Positions 8,105 to 16,125 of a stretch of 36,668 nt of DNA are shown here, piece by piece. Position 1 is the stretch's first letter; each line of letters opens with the position of its first letter. The DNA is from DATFYM01 sp035315065 (GTDB lineage Bacteria; Acidobacteriota; Terriglobia; UBA7540). Location of the stretch: NCBI GenBank assembly GCA_035315065.1, contig DATFYM010000081.1:1-36668 (forward strand), in the 5' to 3' direction. Under the pieces are notes generated by a model. That model made no database searches. It saw only the letters and a list, made by a program, of their open reading frames with translations, and was not told where the DNA came from. The position numbers were made by a program, and so were the translations under genes.

Positions 8105-8494
8105 ATGGCGCGAAGCAAGGCTGACAAATGTACTCCTGTTGAGACGCTCAAGCACAAGGATAAACGCACGAATATCCCCACCGAGGAGTTACGTGACTTC
8201 GTGGCCCAGGACGAAGCCGACGCCCTTGAATTGCTGGCGGAAAGCGGAGCGTCTCCGTCCAAATCGGCGATGAGAACGTCCACCTTGTGCGGAATGTCTT
8301 GGATGAAGAGGCTCGTGGCGCAAATCCCGGATGCCTACCTCCAAAACCCCCGCGAAAAGGCTGTCACTCATTCCCAGGGCCCCGCACGGATCGGAGTTCG
8401 GTCATGGGCACGGGATATCGGTCCGCGAAATATTCTTCTTGACAACTATCCCTTAGTCCCTTATAATGCTCTAGGCTCATTCTTGGACCCATAG
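8105..8494 (+). pseudogene. Remnant of a type III restriction-modification methylase (Mod)
   Basis: A good Shine-Dalgarno (GGGGAGAG) precedes the ATG. The first 37 residues, MARSKADKCTPVETLKHKD then KRTNIPTEELRDFVAQDEA, match the conserved opening of many type III Mod/site-specific methyltransferases as I remember them. After this the frame continues with no methylase motif (no DPPY, no FxGxG) and ends at 129 residues, against more than 500 for the family. It is either a deletion junction or a decayed gene. The tail of the ORF overlaps the consensus promoter at 8439-8467, so the last third is unlikely to be protein-coding. Confidence 0.6.
8439..8467 (+). promoter_or_regulatory. Perfect consensus sigma-70 promoter
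   Basis: TTGACA (8439-8444) and TATAAT (8462-8467) are separated by exactly 17 bases. Transcription would start near 8474. No recognisable protein gene lies within the next 850 bases, so the transcript is probably non-coding or a relic. Confidence 0.8.
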
Positions 8495-8545
8495 CAGCCG
8501 GGCTTGAAGGAAGGATGGGTCCGGCCGCGAGGCACCGCGGCCCAG
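8474..8545 (+). ncRNA. Possible structured small RNA downstream of the consensus promoter
   Basis: Two stems follow the predicted start: GGACCCAT (8485-8492) pairs perfectly with ATGGGTCC (8515-8522), and GGCCGCG (8523-8529) pairs with CGCGGCC (8536-8542). They are directly adjacent. There is no U-tract after the second stem, and no known RNA family is recognised. Called only from promoter quality plus paired segments. Confidence 0.35.
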
Positions 8546-8555
8546 AGATCGAGGA

Positions 8556-8640
8556 TGCAAGATTGGAGATTCAAGATAGGTGATAAAGACCGGAGACTGA
8601 GGATTCCAAATTGAAGATTGACGATATTGACGATAGGAAT
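8556..8640. repeat. Degenerate GATTGAC-type heptamer tract
   Basis: The tract has phrases such as GATTGGAGATTCAAGAT and GAAGATTGACGATATTGACG, decayed relatives of the GATTGAC arrays elsewhere. No inverted partner was found nearby. The rest of 8641-8820 shows nothing recognisable. Confidence 0.45.
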
Positions 8641-8821
8641 ACAAAAAATCATGCTGAGAAGGAGCGAAGGCCTTAGGGTGGCCTCTTTGCAACGGTCTGG
8701 CCAAGCCGCCGGCGCATCTCCACGCCAGAGCGCGGAAGCCATCGCAACGAACGGCCGGCGAATGGTCGGAAAGGAATGGAAACAGTGTTCAACCGGCGGG
8801 CATTGGGCTGAAAATGAAAAA

Positions 8822-9029
8822 AAGGGTCAAACAGACTTGACAAGTCTATTGTAATCATCAACATAACCCTTAGAACAAACCTGGAACAGACCTGGTAAGT
8901 CCTTTAGAATCGATGGGTCAGAAAAAACAAACCTGGAACAAACCCAGTAAGTTCTTCAGAGCGGAAGTGACCTCAAAAACAAACCCGGGAACGAACCCGA
9001 CAATGGAAGCTGGAAAATCGAAACTTCGA
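8822..9029. repeat. Tandem 52-bp degenerate repeats
   Basis: Three clear units start at 8874, 8926 and 8978, each opening with AACAAACC(T/C)GG(A/G)AAC and separated by exactly 52 bases. A weaker related unit lies at 8822-8873 (AAACAGACTTGACAAGTC against GAACAGACCTGGTAAGTC). The period is not a multiple of three, which argues against coding. The region 9030-9328 up to cysK holds no recognisable gene. Confidence 0.7.
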
Positions 9030-9328
9030 AGCGCCGTCAAAGCACCCGGCTTGGGAGCAACAAAAGCCCGTTGGATAGGGAGGATTAGCCATACTGAACG
9101 CGAAACTTTAAGAAAATAAATATGAAAGCACGATATGATTCTCTATCAGGAAATCGGAAAGGGGTCAGGCTACCCAGTCCAGCGGTCGCTGGTTGGGGTT
9201 GACGAGAAAAGCGAATCGATGAGATTTATGAGTGACATGGCAAGACTGATCGCTTATGATTGGACGGGCGAAATGTCAGGTACTCTACACAAACTCAGTG
9301 CGCAGGCGTAGCCAGGAAAGGCAGTCTC

Positions 9329-10285
9329 ATGTCGAACATCTACGAGGATAATTCTCTCAGCATTGGCAGGACTCCGTTGGTGCGGCTCAACCGTCTAACC
9401 CAAGGGCTGAAAGCAACGGTGCTGGCGAAAATCGAAGGAAGGAACCCGGCTTATTCGGTGAAATGCCGCATCGGCGCCTCCATGATCTGGGACGCCGAAC
9501 GGCGTGGGGTTCTGAAGCCCGGAATCGAAATCGTGGAACCTACCAGCGGGAACACCGGGATCGCGTTGGCGTTTGTGGCGGCCTCGCGGGGCTATGACCT
9601 GACGCTGACCATGCCCGAGACCATGTCGCTGGAGCGCCGGCGCGTCCTCGCGGCTTTTGGCGCCAAGCTGGTTCTGACTCCCGGCCCGGAAGGGATGCCG
9701 GGAGCCGTCCGAAAAGCCGTGGAGATTGCTGAGTCCGACACGGAGCACTACTTCCTGCCGCAGCAATTTGAGAATCCCGCCAACCCGGCGATCCACGAGA
9801 AAACCACCGGCCCGGAGATCTGGAACGACACGGACGGAGGCATCGACGTACTGGTGTCGGGCGTCGGCACGGGTGGGACCATCACCGGCGTCTCACGCTT
9901 CATCAAGAACACTAAGGGCAAGAAGATTTTGTCCGTGGCCGTGGAGCCGACCGCCAGTCCGGTGTTGACGCAGCAACGGGCGGGTCTGCCACTGCAGCCG
10001 GCTCCCCACAAAATCCAAGGCATCGGCGCCGGCTTCGTCCCCAAGGTGCTTGACTTGTCTCTGGTGGACAGGATCGAACGGGTCACGAATGAGGAGGCCA
10101 TCGAATTTGCTCAGCGGCTCACCCGGGAAGAGGGAATCCTGTCGGGCATCTCCTGTGGGGCGGCAGCAGCGGTTGCCATCCGGGTGGCGAAAGAGGACGA
10201 ATTTGCCGGCAAGACGATCGTCACCGTGCTGCCCGACTCCGGCGAGCGGTACCTTTCCACCGTGCTGTTTGAAGGCTTGGGCTAA
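9329..10285 (+). CDS. cysK: Cysteine synthase A (O-acetylserine sulfhydrylase)
   Basis: The enzyme has 318 residues and makes L-cysteine from O-acetylserine and sulfide with PLP. The ATG at 9329 is chosen because AGGAAAGG precedes it and the protein then opens MSNIYEDNSLSIGRTPLVRL, as in CysK. Visible motifs are the PLP lysine in YSVKCRIGASMIWD, the substrate loop PTSGNTGIAL, the phosphate-binding GVGTGGTITG, and the C-terminal SGISCGAAAA. The GVGTGGT loop distinguishes it from the CysM-type paralogue near 35 kb. cysE follows 239 bases downstream in the same direction, giving the last two steps of the acetylserine route. Confidence 0.95.
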   Translation: MSNIYEDNSLSIGRTPLVRLNRLTQGLKATVLAKIEGRNPAYSVKCRIGASMIWDAERRGVLKPGIEIVEPTSGNTGIALAFVAASRGYDLTLTMPETMSLERRRVLAAFGAKLVLTPGPEGMPGAVRKAVEIAESDTEHYFLPQQFENPANPAIHEKTTGPEIWNDTDGGIDVLVSGVGTGGTITGVSRFIKNTKGKKILSVAVEPTASPVLTQQRAGLPLQPAPHKIQGIGAGFVPKVLDLSLVDRIERVTNEEAIEFAQRLTREEGILSGISCGAAAAVAIRVAKEDEFAGKTIVTVLPDSGERYLSTVLFEGLG

Positions 10286-10322
10286 GAGGACGGGGAGTCA
10301 CGAGTAGAAACGTGTGAAGAAA

Positions 10323-10413
10323 GAAGTTTCTCGCAAAGTCGCAGAGGGAGGAAGAGTCGCAAAGAACAACTTCTTGCTTTGCTTTGCCAGCTTTGCGCCT
10401 TGGCGAGAAACTC
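10323..10413. repeat. Inverted repeat between cysK and cysE
   Basis: AGTTTCTCGCAAAGTCGCAGAG on the left and CTTTGCGCCTTGGCGAGAAACT on the right are imperfect reverse complements separated by about 45 bases. The design resembles the hairpin arrays at other gene borders. Confidence 0.65.
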
Positions 10414-10454
10414 TTTGTTTTTTCTTCTCAGGAGGGAAGGGCGAATGACGATCG

Positions 10455-10512
10455 TTTATCCCTACTCCCTACTGCCTACTCCCTATTCCCTGCTGCCGGT
10501 TCCCTGTTCCCT
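10455..10512. repeat. CTACTCC heptamer array upstream of cysE
   Basis: Units CTACTCC, CTACTGC, CTACTCC, CTATTCC repeat with a 7-base period, then decay into TTCCCTG repeats. The array ends a few bases before the cysE ribosome-binding site, so it lies in the cysE leader. Confidence 0.75.
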
Positions 10513-10524
10513 ACGAGGGCGCAT

Positions 10525-11472
10525 ATGGATTCCCAGAAGATGAACACGCTCTCCTTGACGTTCGGGAAGGCGCTGAGCGCGAACCGCAGCGGGGGGGACA
10601 AGAGCTTTGCGCTGCCGAGTAAGGAAGTGGTCACCAAGATCTGCTGCCAGTATGTGGAAGCATTGTTTCCGCTTTTCTATCACAGCGACCTCGGGAGCAA
10701 CTTTCCCCGTCAAGCGCGGCTCTATCTGAAGGACATCGAGAGGCTGCTGGCTGAGCAGATCTGCCGTGCCATCCGCCTGGAGTGCCACTGTCAAGGTGGG
10801 CGTATACCGGTCGGGATCGAGAAGAGCGCGCGGGAACGGGTGGACGCGGTGCTCGAGAGGTTGCCCAGCCTCGCCCGTCTGCTGGCCTCGGATGCCGACG
10901 CTGCCTTTAGTAACGACCCCGCGGCGGCAGGCCTCGAGGAGGTGCTGCTGAGCTACCCTTCGATCGAGGCGATCACCGTGCAGCGCCTGGCGCATTGCCT
11001 TTATCTTCTGGAAGTCCCCTACATCCCCCGCATGATGACCGAAGCGGCGCATAGCCGTACCGCCATCGACATCAATCCTGGCGCGGCAATCGGCGAATCG
11101 TTTTTCATCGACCATGGCTCGGGTGTGGTGATCGGAGAGACGGCGACCATCGGAAATAAGGTAACGCTTTATCACGGCGTGACCCTGGGAGCTTTTAATC
11201 CGCTGGCCAAGGACGACCAAGCCCAGTTGCGTCGTGGTCCAACGAACAAGCGGCACCCCGACCTGGAGGACCACGTCACCGTGTATCCGAACGCGACCAT
11301 CCTGGGTGGCAACACCCGCGTTGGCCATCACAGCGTGATCGGAGGTAACGTTTGGTTGACCCATTCCGTGGGACCTTACAGCAAGGTGGTGGTGAAGGAT
11401 CCTGAACTCCTGATCCACGACGGAAGCCCCAAATCGTTGGGCGTGTTCAATGCCGCTGGTGCAGGTATCTAG
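10525..11472 (+). CDS. cysE: Serine O-acetyltransferase
   Basis: The protein has 315 residues and transfers acetyl from acetyl-CoA to L-serine. The ATG at 10525 has GAGGG six bases upstream. The long N-terminal helical domain matches the approximately 310-residue SAT class. The left-handed beta-helix hexapeptide region runs from about residue 185: DINPGAAIGESFFIDHGSG, VIGETATIGNKVTLYHGVTL, ATILGGNTRVGHHSVIGGNV. HGSGVVIGE and the His of DHGSG are active-site elements. The chain ends in GAGI: a C-terminal Ile is the known feature by which CysE tails insert into the CysK active site, and cysK lies directly upstream. A cysteine synthase complex is therefore plausible. Confidence 0.94.
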   Translation: MDSQKMNTLSLTFGKALSANRSGGDKSFALPSKEVVTKICCQYVEALFPLFYHSDLGSNFPRQARLYLKDIERLLAEQICRAIRLECHCQGGRIPVGIEKSARERVDAVLERLPSLARLLASDADAAFSNDPAAAGLEEVLLSYPSIEAITVQRLAHCLYLLEVPYIPRMMTEAAHSRTAIDINPGAAIGESFFIDHGSGVVIGETATIGNKVTLYHGVTLGAFNPLAKDDQAQLRRGPTNKRHPDLEDHVTVYPNATILGGNTRVGHHSVIGGNVWLTHSVGPYSKVVVKDPELLIHDGSPKSLGVFNAAGAGI

Positions 11473-11500
11473 GCTAGTGTTCTGGTCCCCTTTAACCTGA

Positions 11501-11624
11501 ACACCTCCTCACCCCCAGCCCCTCTCCCCCAAAGGGGAGAGGGGAGAGAAGCATTCACGCAGATAGTTCGCATTCGCTCTCCCCTCGCCCCTTTGGGGGA
11601 GAGGGGCTGGGGGTGAGGGGGTGT
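11501..11624. repeat. Long inverted repeat (CTCACCCCCAGCCCCTCTCC type)
   Basis: The left arm 11501-11537 and right arm 11588-11624 are almost perfect reverse complements, each with the inner palindrome CCCCCAAAGGGG or CCCCTTTGGGGG. The spacer is about 50 bases. A hairpin of about 36 pairs could form just after cysE and may act as a terminator. This type of element is familiar as a dispersed repeat in many bacterial genomes. Confidence 0.85.
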
Positions 11625-11699
11625 CAGAGAATTGACAGACTTCAAGCGAAAGGGTATTGCTTGGTCGTGAGCCGATCCCTGGGGAGCGACGGTGGGAAG

Positions 11700-12527
11700 A
11701 TGGGCGATGCAAAACCGCTCGCCGTGGTAACCGGCGCTTCGAGCGGCATCGGCGCCGCCTATGCCCGGGCGCTGGCCTCGCGGGGTTACGACTTGGCGTT
11801 GGTGGCGCGCCGCGGGGATCGGCTAAGGCAGTTGGCGGATGAACTGGGCAGTCGTCATCACGCGGCCTGCACGGTCCTGAGCGCAGACCTTACGCGCGAC
11901 ACGGATTTGCGCAGGGTGGAAGAGTACCTGGCGGGCGCCCCGAATCTCGCGCTGCTGGTGAACAACGCGGGCTTCGGCACTCTGGGCCGGTTCTTTGAGG
12001 CGCCGGTCGACAGCCAGGACGCCATGCATCGCCTGCACGTGATGGCCACGCTGCGTTTGACCCACGCGGCCCTGCGCAACCTGGTGGCGCGCGGCGAGGG
12101 TGCGGTGGTCAACGTTTCCTCCGTGGCGGCTTGGGTGCCGCGTCCCGGCACCACCAGCTACTACGCTACGAAAGCGTGGATGAACTGTTTCACTGAGTGC
12201 CTCTACCTGGAGTTGAAAAGCGCCGGGTCGCGTGTGCACGTCCAAGCCCTCTGCCCGGGATTTACGATGACCGAGTTCCATGACGTGTTGGGACTCGACC
12301 GCAAAGCGATTTCCAGCAAGGTTTGGTGGATGGCGCCGGAAGACGTGGTCGAGGCATCGCTCAAGGGCTTAGCGGAGGGGAAGCTCTTCGTGGTGCCGGG
12401 ACTGCGGTACCGGCTGATCGTGCGACTGCTGCGCCTGCTGCCGCGCGGGGTGTTGCACTTCCTGCTCGTGAGAGGTCCCGCGAGCCTGCGGCGCGACCGG
12501 CGACCGATGAAGGACGCGCAAAGGTGA
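11700..12527 (+). CDS. Short-chain dehydrogenase/reductase (SDR)
   Basis: The product has 275 residues. The ATG at 11700 gives a start six residues before the nucleotide-binding strand; GGTGGGAAG just before it is a poor but possible ribosome-binding site. Classical SDR motifs are present: TGASSGIG (cofactor), NNAG, catalytic Ser in NVSSVAAW, and YxxxK in SYYATKAW. The Arg pair in ALVARRGDRL after strand two favours NADP(H). The C-terminal 40 residues are hydrophobic then very basic (LIVRLLRLLPRGVLHFLLVR), suggesting membrane association. The DltE/YqjQ-like subgroup is a reasonable guess; the substrate is unknown. It converges with the cupin gene 41 bases downstream. Confidence 0.9.
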   Translation: MGDAKPLAVVTGASSGIGAAYARALASRGYDLALVARRGDRLRQLADELGSRHHAACTVLSADLTRDTDLRRVEEYLAGAPNLALLVNNAGFGTLGRFFEAPVDSQDAMHRLHVMATLRLTHAALRNLVARGEGAVVNVSSVAAWVPRPGTTSYYATKAWMNCFTECLYLELKSAGSRVHVQALCPGFTMTEFHDVLGLDRKAISSKVWWMAPEDVVEASLKGLAEGKLFVVPGLRYRLIVRLLRLLPRGVLHFLLVRGPASLRRDRRPMKDAQR

Positions 12528-12568
12528 AAACCGGCAAGGCGGATGGCACAACGGCCGCGGGAGTTTCG

Positions 12569-12946
12569 TCAGTTTCCCGTAGGAATGATCCCGGCGTTTT
12601 CCACCATGAGGATCACGGTCCGCTGAAGAGCACGCGTGCGGTGCACGACTCCCTTGGAAACGACGAAGCCCTGTCGCGGAGCGAGTTCAACGGTTCGATC
12701 TTCCAGGTCGATCAAGAGTCGACCCTCGACCACATAGAAGAATTCATCGTCGGCATCATGTTTGTGCCAGTGATACTCGCCCTCCACAACACCCAGACGC
12801 ACCACCGATTGGTTCACTTGGCACAACGTCTGGTTGTACCACTTGTAGACGCACGCCTGCGCGAGGGCTTTCTCGTCGATCACTTCTCCCGGCTTGAACA
12901 GAATGTTCAAGCGAGTCTCGTAAGGATAAAGTTGCGCGTCGCTCAT
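12569..12946 (-). CDS. Single-domain cupin protein
   Basis: The protein has 125 residues with a TGGAGG ribosome-binding site eight bases before the ATG. The cupin motif 1 is GEYHWHKHDADDEFFYVVEG, with metal ligands His, His and Glu. Motif 2 contains PRQGFVVSKGVVHRTRA with the fourth ligand His. Such small cupins bind Fe, Mn or Zn and act as dioxygenases, isomerases or binding proteins; nothing here decides which. It is transcribed divergently from the metallopeptidase-HhH gene across a 119-base gap that must contain both promoters. Confidence 0.88.
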   Translation of the reverse strand: MSDAQLYPYETRLNILFKPGEVIDEKALAQACVYKWYNQTLCQVNQSVVRLGVVEGEYHWHKHDADDEFFYVVEGRLLIDLEDRTVELAPRQGFVVSKGVVHRTRALQRTVILMVENAGIIPTGN

Positions 12947-13065
12947 TTTGCGGCCTCCAGCGAGCCGTCTCAGACATTATCGCACACGCGGACTTTTGCC
13001 CGGGTTTACAAACTCACGGCAAAATCTGAATGGAGATGCGGGTTTAATTGCTTCCTGGAGATTAC

Positions 13066-14727
13066 ATGAAAAGCGTAGGCAGGGTTTCGTGGTATTGCCT
13101 TGGTATTCTGTTCGGGCTGGCCGCCATAGCCAGTGGATCATCCCCTGCTCCGGTTGAGATTGTCAGTCCCGTGATCGACGCTCAAGGCCACCTCGTGGAG
13201 GCTGTGGCTCCTGACGCAAAGAAGTACCCCGTGTTTCGTCAGCCGCCCGAATCACCCTTCGTCAGCCAGTTGCGCGAAGTTCTGCATTCCGGCCCGGCCC
13301 AACAGGTGCTCGTGCTCGAACGCTTTGCGCGCACTCTGCGCTCCCAGGAGAGGAACGCAGCCACCGGCGAGCCGCGACCGGCTTCTCTGGCGCCCATGTA
13401 CTTGTTGTTGTCCAACGAGGAGGGCGGATTTGCGCGTTACGGCTTCTGGATGGAGCGGACGAATGGCCGAAGAGAACTGGTGATGGCTGGGTACGTCGAT
13501 CTGGTCGTGGACCAGCGCAGCGTCGATAGCGGCGGCTTCGAGGAGATCTTCTGTCATGAGCTCGGACACCTCATCTTGCGGTCGCTCCTCGGTGATCTGA
13601 GCCACGGACCGTCACGGAAAATGCATCAAAGCATGACCGTAACAGACTACCCGACCGCTTTCGACGAGGGCTACGCCGAGCACTTTCAACCACTGGCACG
13701 GGACGAGACTAAGAACCCGGTCTTGCGGAAAATCCAATCCGGGACGGGCACGACCGACCTGGATCTGCTTTGGTTGAGCAATCTGGACACCCAACTGCGA
13801 ACCGATGGCGTAAAGCGGAATCTCTTCGTGCATCGGAAAGCGCCGCCGGCAGTGAACGCGGGACAGGGCGCGGACCTTTATCAGGTGTTCTTGAATGAGG
13901 AGAGCTCGACCCAGTTTCTAAACGGCGCCCTCAAGAATGGACAGGAAATGATGGCGAGCGAGGGGGTAATCGCCACACTATTCTATCGTCTCGTGAACCG
14001 CGAAAGCCTGCGCAACAGATACCGCGAACCCGCGTTCTGCAGGCAGTTCCTGGAAGCGAATGCTGGGAGGGACACGGACCCGCAGAAGGAAATCTCTCCT
14101 TACGAAAATGTAAACCTGAAACTCTTTGCCGCCATGCGGCAGGTTGCTCCTGAGGCCGGCGATTCCAGCCGCCCGCTGGCGATCGCGCTTATTGATGCTT
14201 ACGCCAAGCTGTTCCCGGAAGAAGCCAAGAATGTGTATGACCTCTTCCTGGCCACGACCTATGCTGTAACAGCATCGCAGGAAGCCGCCACCGCGTTCGA
14301 GCGCGCCGCCGCGGCGGGCCAGGTTGGCGACCTTGACTCATACCGCCAGGACTCCCGCGCTGCGTTCTCACTCCTCGACCAAATCACGAACCGCGTGGCC
14401 AAAGGGGACCTGGCGTTGGACGCCAATCTCGGCCCCGAACTCTGGCTGCTGAACGACGATTTCAAAATCGCACCCGCAGTGTGGGAGCGGGAGCGAACCG
14501 TGCCACTCTCCATCAATCTCAACACAGCGTCGGAGCCCGAGTTAATGACGCTGCCGGGTGTCGACTCGGCGCTCGCGGCCCGCATTGTGTCCACCCGGCA
14601 TTCTCGCGGCTACTTTAGTAGTCTGGACGAAGTGGGATTGATCGAAGGCGTTTCACCGGCTCTCGTCGAAGCCATGAAGGGGATGGCCGAAAAGATGAGG
14701 AAGGCAGGGATGTACGCTCGACAATAG
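13066..14727 (+). CDS. Secreted zincin-type metallopeptidase fused to a helix-hairpin-helix domain
   Basis: The protein has 553 residues. The ATG at 13066 has GGAG close upstream. A signal peptide covers MKSVGRVSWYCLGILFGLAAIASG. A zinc motif HELGH lies at 164-168 in EEIFCHELGHLILRS, and FDEGYAEHF about 35 residues later offers the third ligand, as in gluzincin-like peptidases. The middle 250 residues are helical and unrecognised. The last 60 residues (SINLNTASEPELMTLPGVD and on to SSLDEVGLIEGVSP) are a ComEA/T2SK-type double helix-hairpin-helix, normally a DNA-binding or docking module. A peptidase carrying this tail is unusual. Function is unknown; extracellular DNA or secretion-machinery association is speculation. 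Confidence 0.85.
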   Translation: MKSVGRVSWYCLGILFGLAAIASGSSPAPVEIVSPVIDAQGHLVEAVAPDAKKYPVFRQPPESPFVSQLREVLHSGPAQQVLVLERFARTLRSQERNAATGEPRPASLAPMYLLLSNEEGGFARYGFWMERTNGRRELVMAGYVDLVVDQRSVDSGGFEEIFCHELGHLILRSLLGDLSHGPSRKMHQSMTVTDYPTAFDEGYAEHFQPLARDETKNPVLRKIQSGTGTTDLDLLWLSNLDTQLRTDGVKRNLFVHRKAPPAVNAGQGADLYQVFLNEESSTQFLNGALKNGQEMMASEGVIATLFYRLVNRESLRNRYREPAFCRQFLEANAGRDTDPQKEISPYENVNLKLFAAMRQVAPEAGDSSRPLAIALIDAYAKLFPEEAKNVYDLFLATTYAVTASQEAATAFERAAAAGQVGDLDSYRQDSRAAFSLLDQITNRVAKGDLALDANLGPELWLLNDDFKIAPAVWERERTVPLSINLNTASEPELMTLPGVDSALAARIVSTRHSRGYFSSLDEVGLIEGVSPALVEAMKGMAEKMRKAGMYARQ

Positions 14728-14778
14728 CGGATGACTAGGTCAAAAGTGAAGAAAGACCGGCTTCGCGACAAAACCGTA

Positions 14779-15936
14779 TCAGTCGTCAATGGTTGCCTGT
14801 CGTTTGTGCCAGTCTTCCTCGAACAGATTGAAGAAAACCCGCTGGCGGGGGTGTTCAGCAACAAACTCTTCTCGCAACGTCACTCCGAGGCCGGGTTGAT
14901 CCGGCAGATTGAAGTAACCATCAACAACCTCGGGATAGTGATCCACCGCGCCCTTAACCCAGGCGTCAGCGAAATCGTTGAAATGTTCCTGAATTTTGAA
15001 ATTCGGCGTGCAGGCGGCAAGGTGCAGGTTGGCCGCGGTCGCCACAGGTCCGCAGACATTGTGGGGCGCCATGAGCATGTAGTAAGACTCGGCCCACGCG
15101 GCCAGCTTGCGCGCCTCGGAGATTCCCCCGAAATGCGACAGATCGATCTGAACGATGTCGCACGCCTGAAGCTCAAACAGTTCGCGGCACTCAAATCGGG
15201 TGTGAATGCGTTCGCCGGTGGCGATGGGTTGATGCACAGCCTCGGCAACCTTCTTCAGTGCCCGCAGATTTTCCGGCGGCACCGGCTCTTCGAGCCAACC
15301 GGGCCGGAATGGCTCAAGTTCGCGCGCCATGTGGATGGCGGTGGCGGGATTAAAGCGCCCGTGCATCTCGATGAGAATGTCGAAATCGGGTCCCACGGCG
15401 TCCCGTACGGCTTCAACCAGCGAGACAGACCGCGATTCCTCCTCACGGTCCAGCTCATAAAATCCCGATCCGAACGGATCCAGTTTGGCCGCCCTGTAGC
15501 CACGCTCGACCACGCGCCGGGCTGCCTTGGCGAACTCTTCGGGAGTTCGCTCCACTGTGTACCAGCCGTTGGCATAGGCTTTGATCTTCTGGCGAACCGC
15601 ACCGCCCATCAGGCGATAGACGGGTTGGTTCAGGGCCTTGCCGACGATGTCCCAGCAAGCCATCTCGATGAGAGCGATGCCGCTCATGGCGACCTCGCCG
15701 GCCCGGCTGAAGTCGTGCCGACGCATGTGGTCGACGATCAGTTCCCGATCGAAGGGATCCTTGCCGATCACGTATCGCGGGGCCGCTTCCGACAGATATC
15801 CAAGGAGGGCATCGGTATTGTTGGTCATCCGAACTTCGCCGACGCCACTCAGCCCCTCATCGGTTTCGACAATGACAAAGGTAAGGTTGCGCCAGGGCGT
15901 TCCCATGACCAGAGGGCGAACGCGGGTTATTCTCAT
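14779..15936 (-). CDS. Enolase-superfamily sugar-acid dehydratase (mandelate racemase/muconate lactonizing type)
   Basis: The protein has 385 residues, with CAGGAA upstream of the ATG. The N-terminal capping domain (MRITRVRPLVMG...) is followed by a TIM barrel with Lys151 in KLDPFG, metal ligands Glu190 in IEMHGRF, Glu216 in LEEPVPPENL and Glu242 in GERIHTR, Asp265 in QIDLSHFGG, and His292 in APHN. The His192 directly after the first metal ligand, in the MHGRF context, is a feature shared with galactonate and mannonate dehydratases. A role in hexonate or uronate breakdown is likely, with substrate undecided. It converges with the preceding plus-strand gene (51-base gap). Confidence 0.88.
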   Translation of the reverse strand: MRITRVRPLVMGTPWRNLTFVIVETDEGLSGVGEVRMTNNTDALLGYLSEAAPRYVIGKDPFDRELIVDHMRRHDFSRAGEVAMSGIALIEMACWDIVGKALNQPVYRLMGGAVRQKIKAYANGWYTVERTPEEFAKAARRVVERGYRAAKLDPFGSGFYELDREEESRSVSLVEAVRDAVGPDFDILIEMHGRFNPATAIHMARELEPFRPGWLEEPVPPENLRALKKVAEAVHQPIATGERIHTRFECRELFELQACDIVQIDLSHFGGISEARKLAAWAESYYMLMAPHNVCGPVATAANLHLAACTPNFKIQEHFNDFADAWVKGAVDHYPEVVDGYFNLPDQPGLGVTLREEFVAEHPRQRVFFNLFEEDWHKRQATIDD

Positions 15937-15969
15937 AGATTCTGTTCCTGAAATACAAACTTACGACTA

Positions 15970-16125
15970 GCCATCAGCTATCAGCTGTCAGCGATCAGCC
16001 GACAGGAGTTGCCGATTGACGACTGACGATTGGAAGCGAAGGCCCAAACCACTCCGAAGGCAGCTCTTCGCTGAGAGCTGACGGCTAATAGCTGAAGGCT
16101 GATCCGCTGAGTGCTGAGAGCTACC
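15970..16125. repeat. Nested heptamer hairpin (ATCAGCT and GATTGAC arrays) at the GH57 3' end
   Basis: Left array units CATCAGC, TATCAGC, TGTCAGC, GATCAGC are followed by a short GATTGAC array (16013-16036). The right array, about 16072-16123, has AGAGCTG, ACGGCTA, ATAGCTG, AAGGCTG and so on, the inverted family. The GH57 stop codon (TAG) lies inside the right array. The period is 7 apart from single-base slips. Confidence 0.8.

Noticed and set aside
9120..9328. Riboswitch or T-box in front of cysK
   Set aside because: No conserved SAM, T-box or cobalamin core and no terminator/anti-terminator pair visible in the 200 bases before the start.
12323..13069. Plus-strand open frame of 248 codons
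   Set aside because: Overlaps the SDR gene in another frame and the cupin gene in antisense; no domain.
14731..15951. Plus-strand open frame of 406 codons
   Set aside because: Antisense to the enolase-superfamily gene, which carries all catalytic residues.
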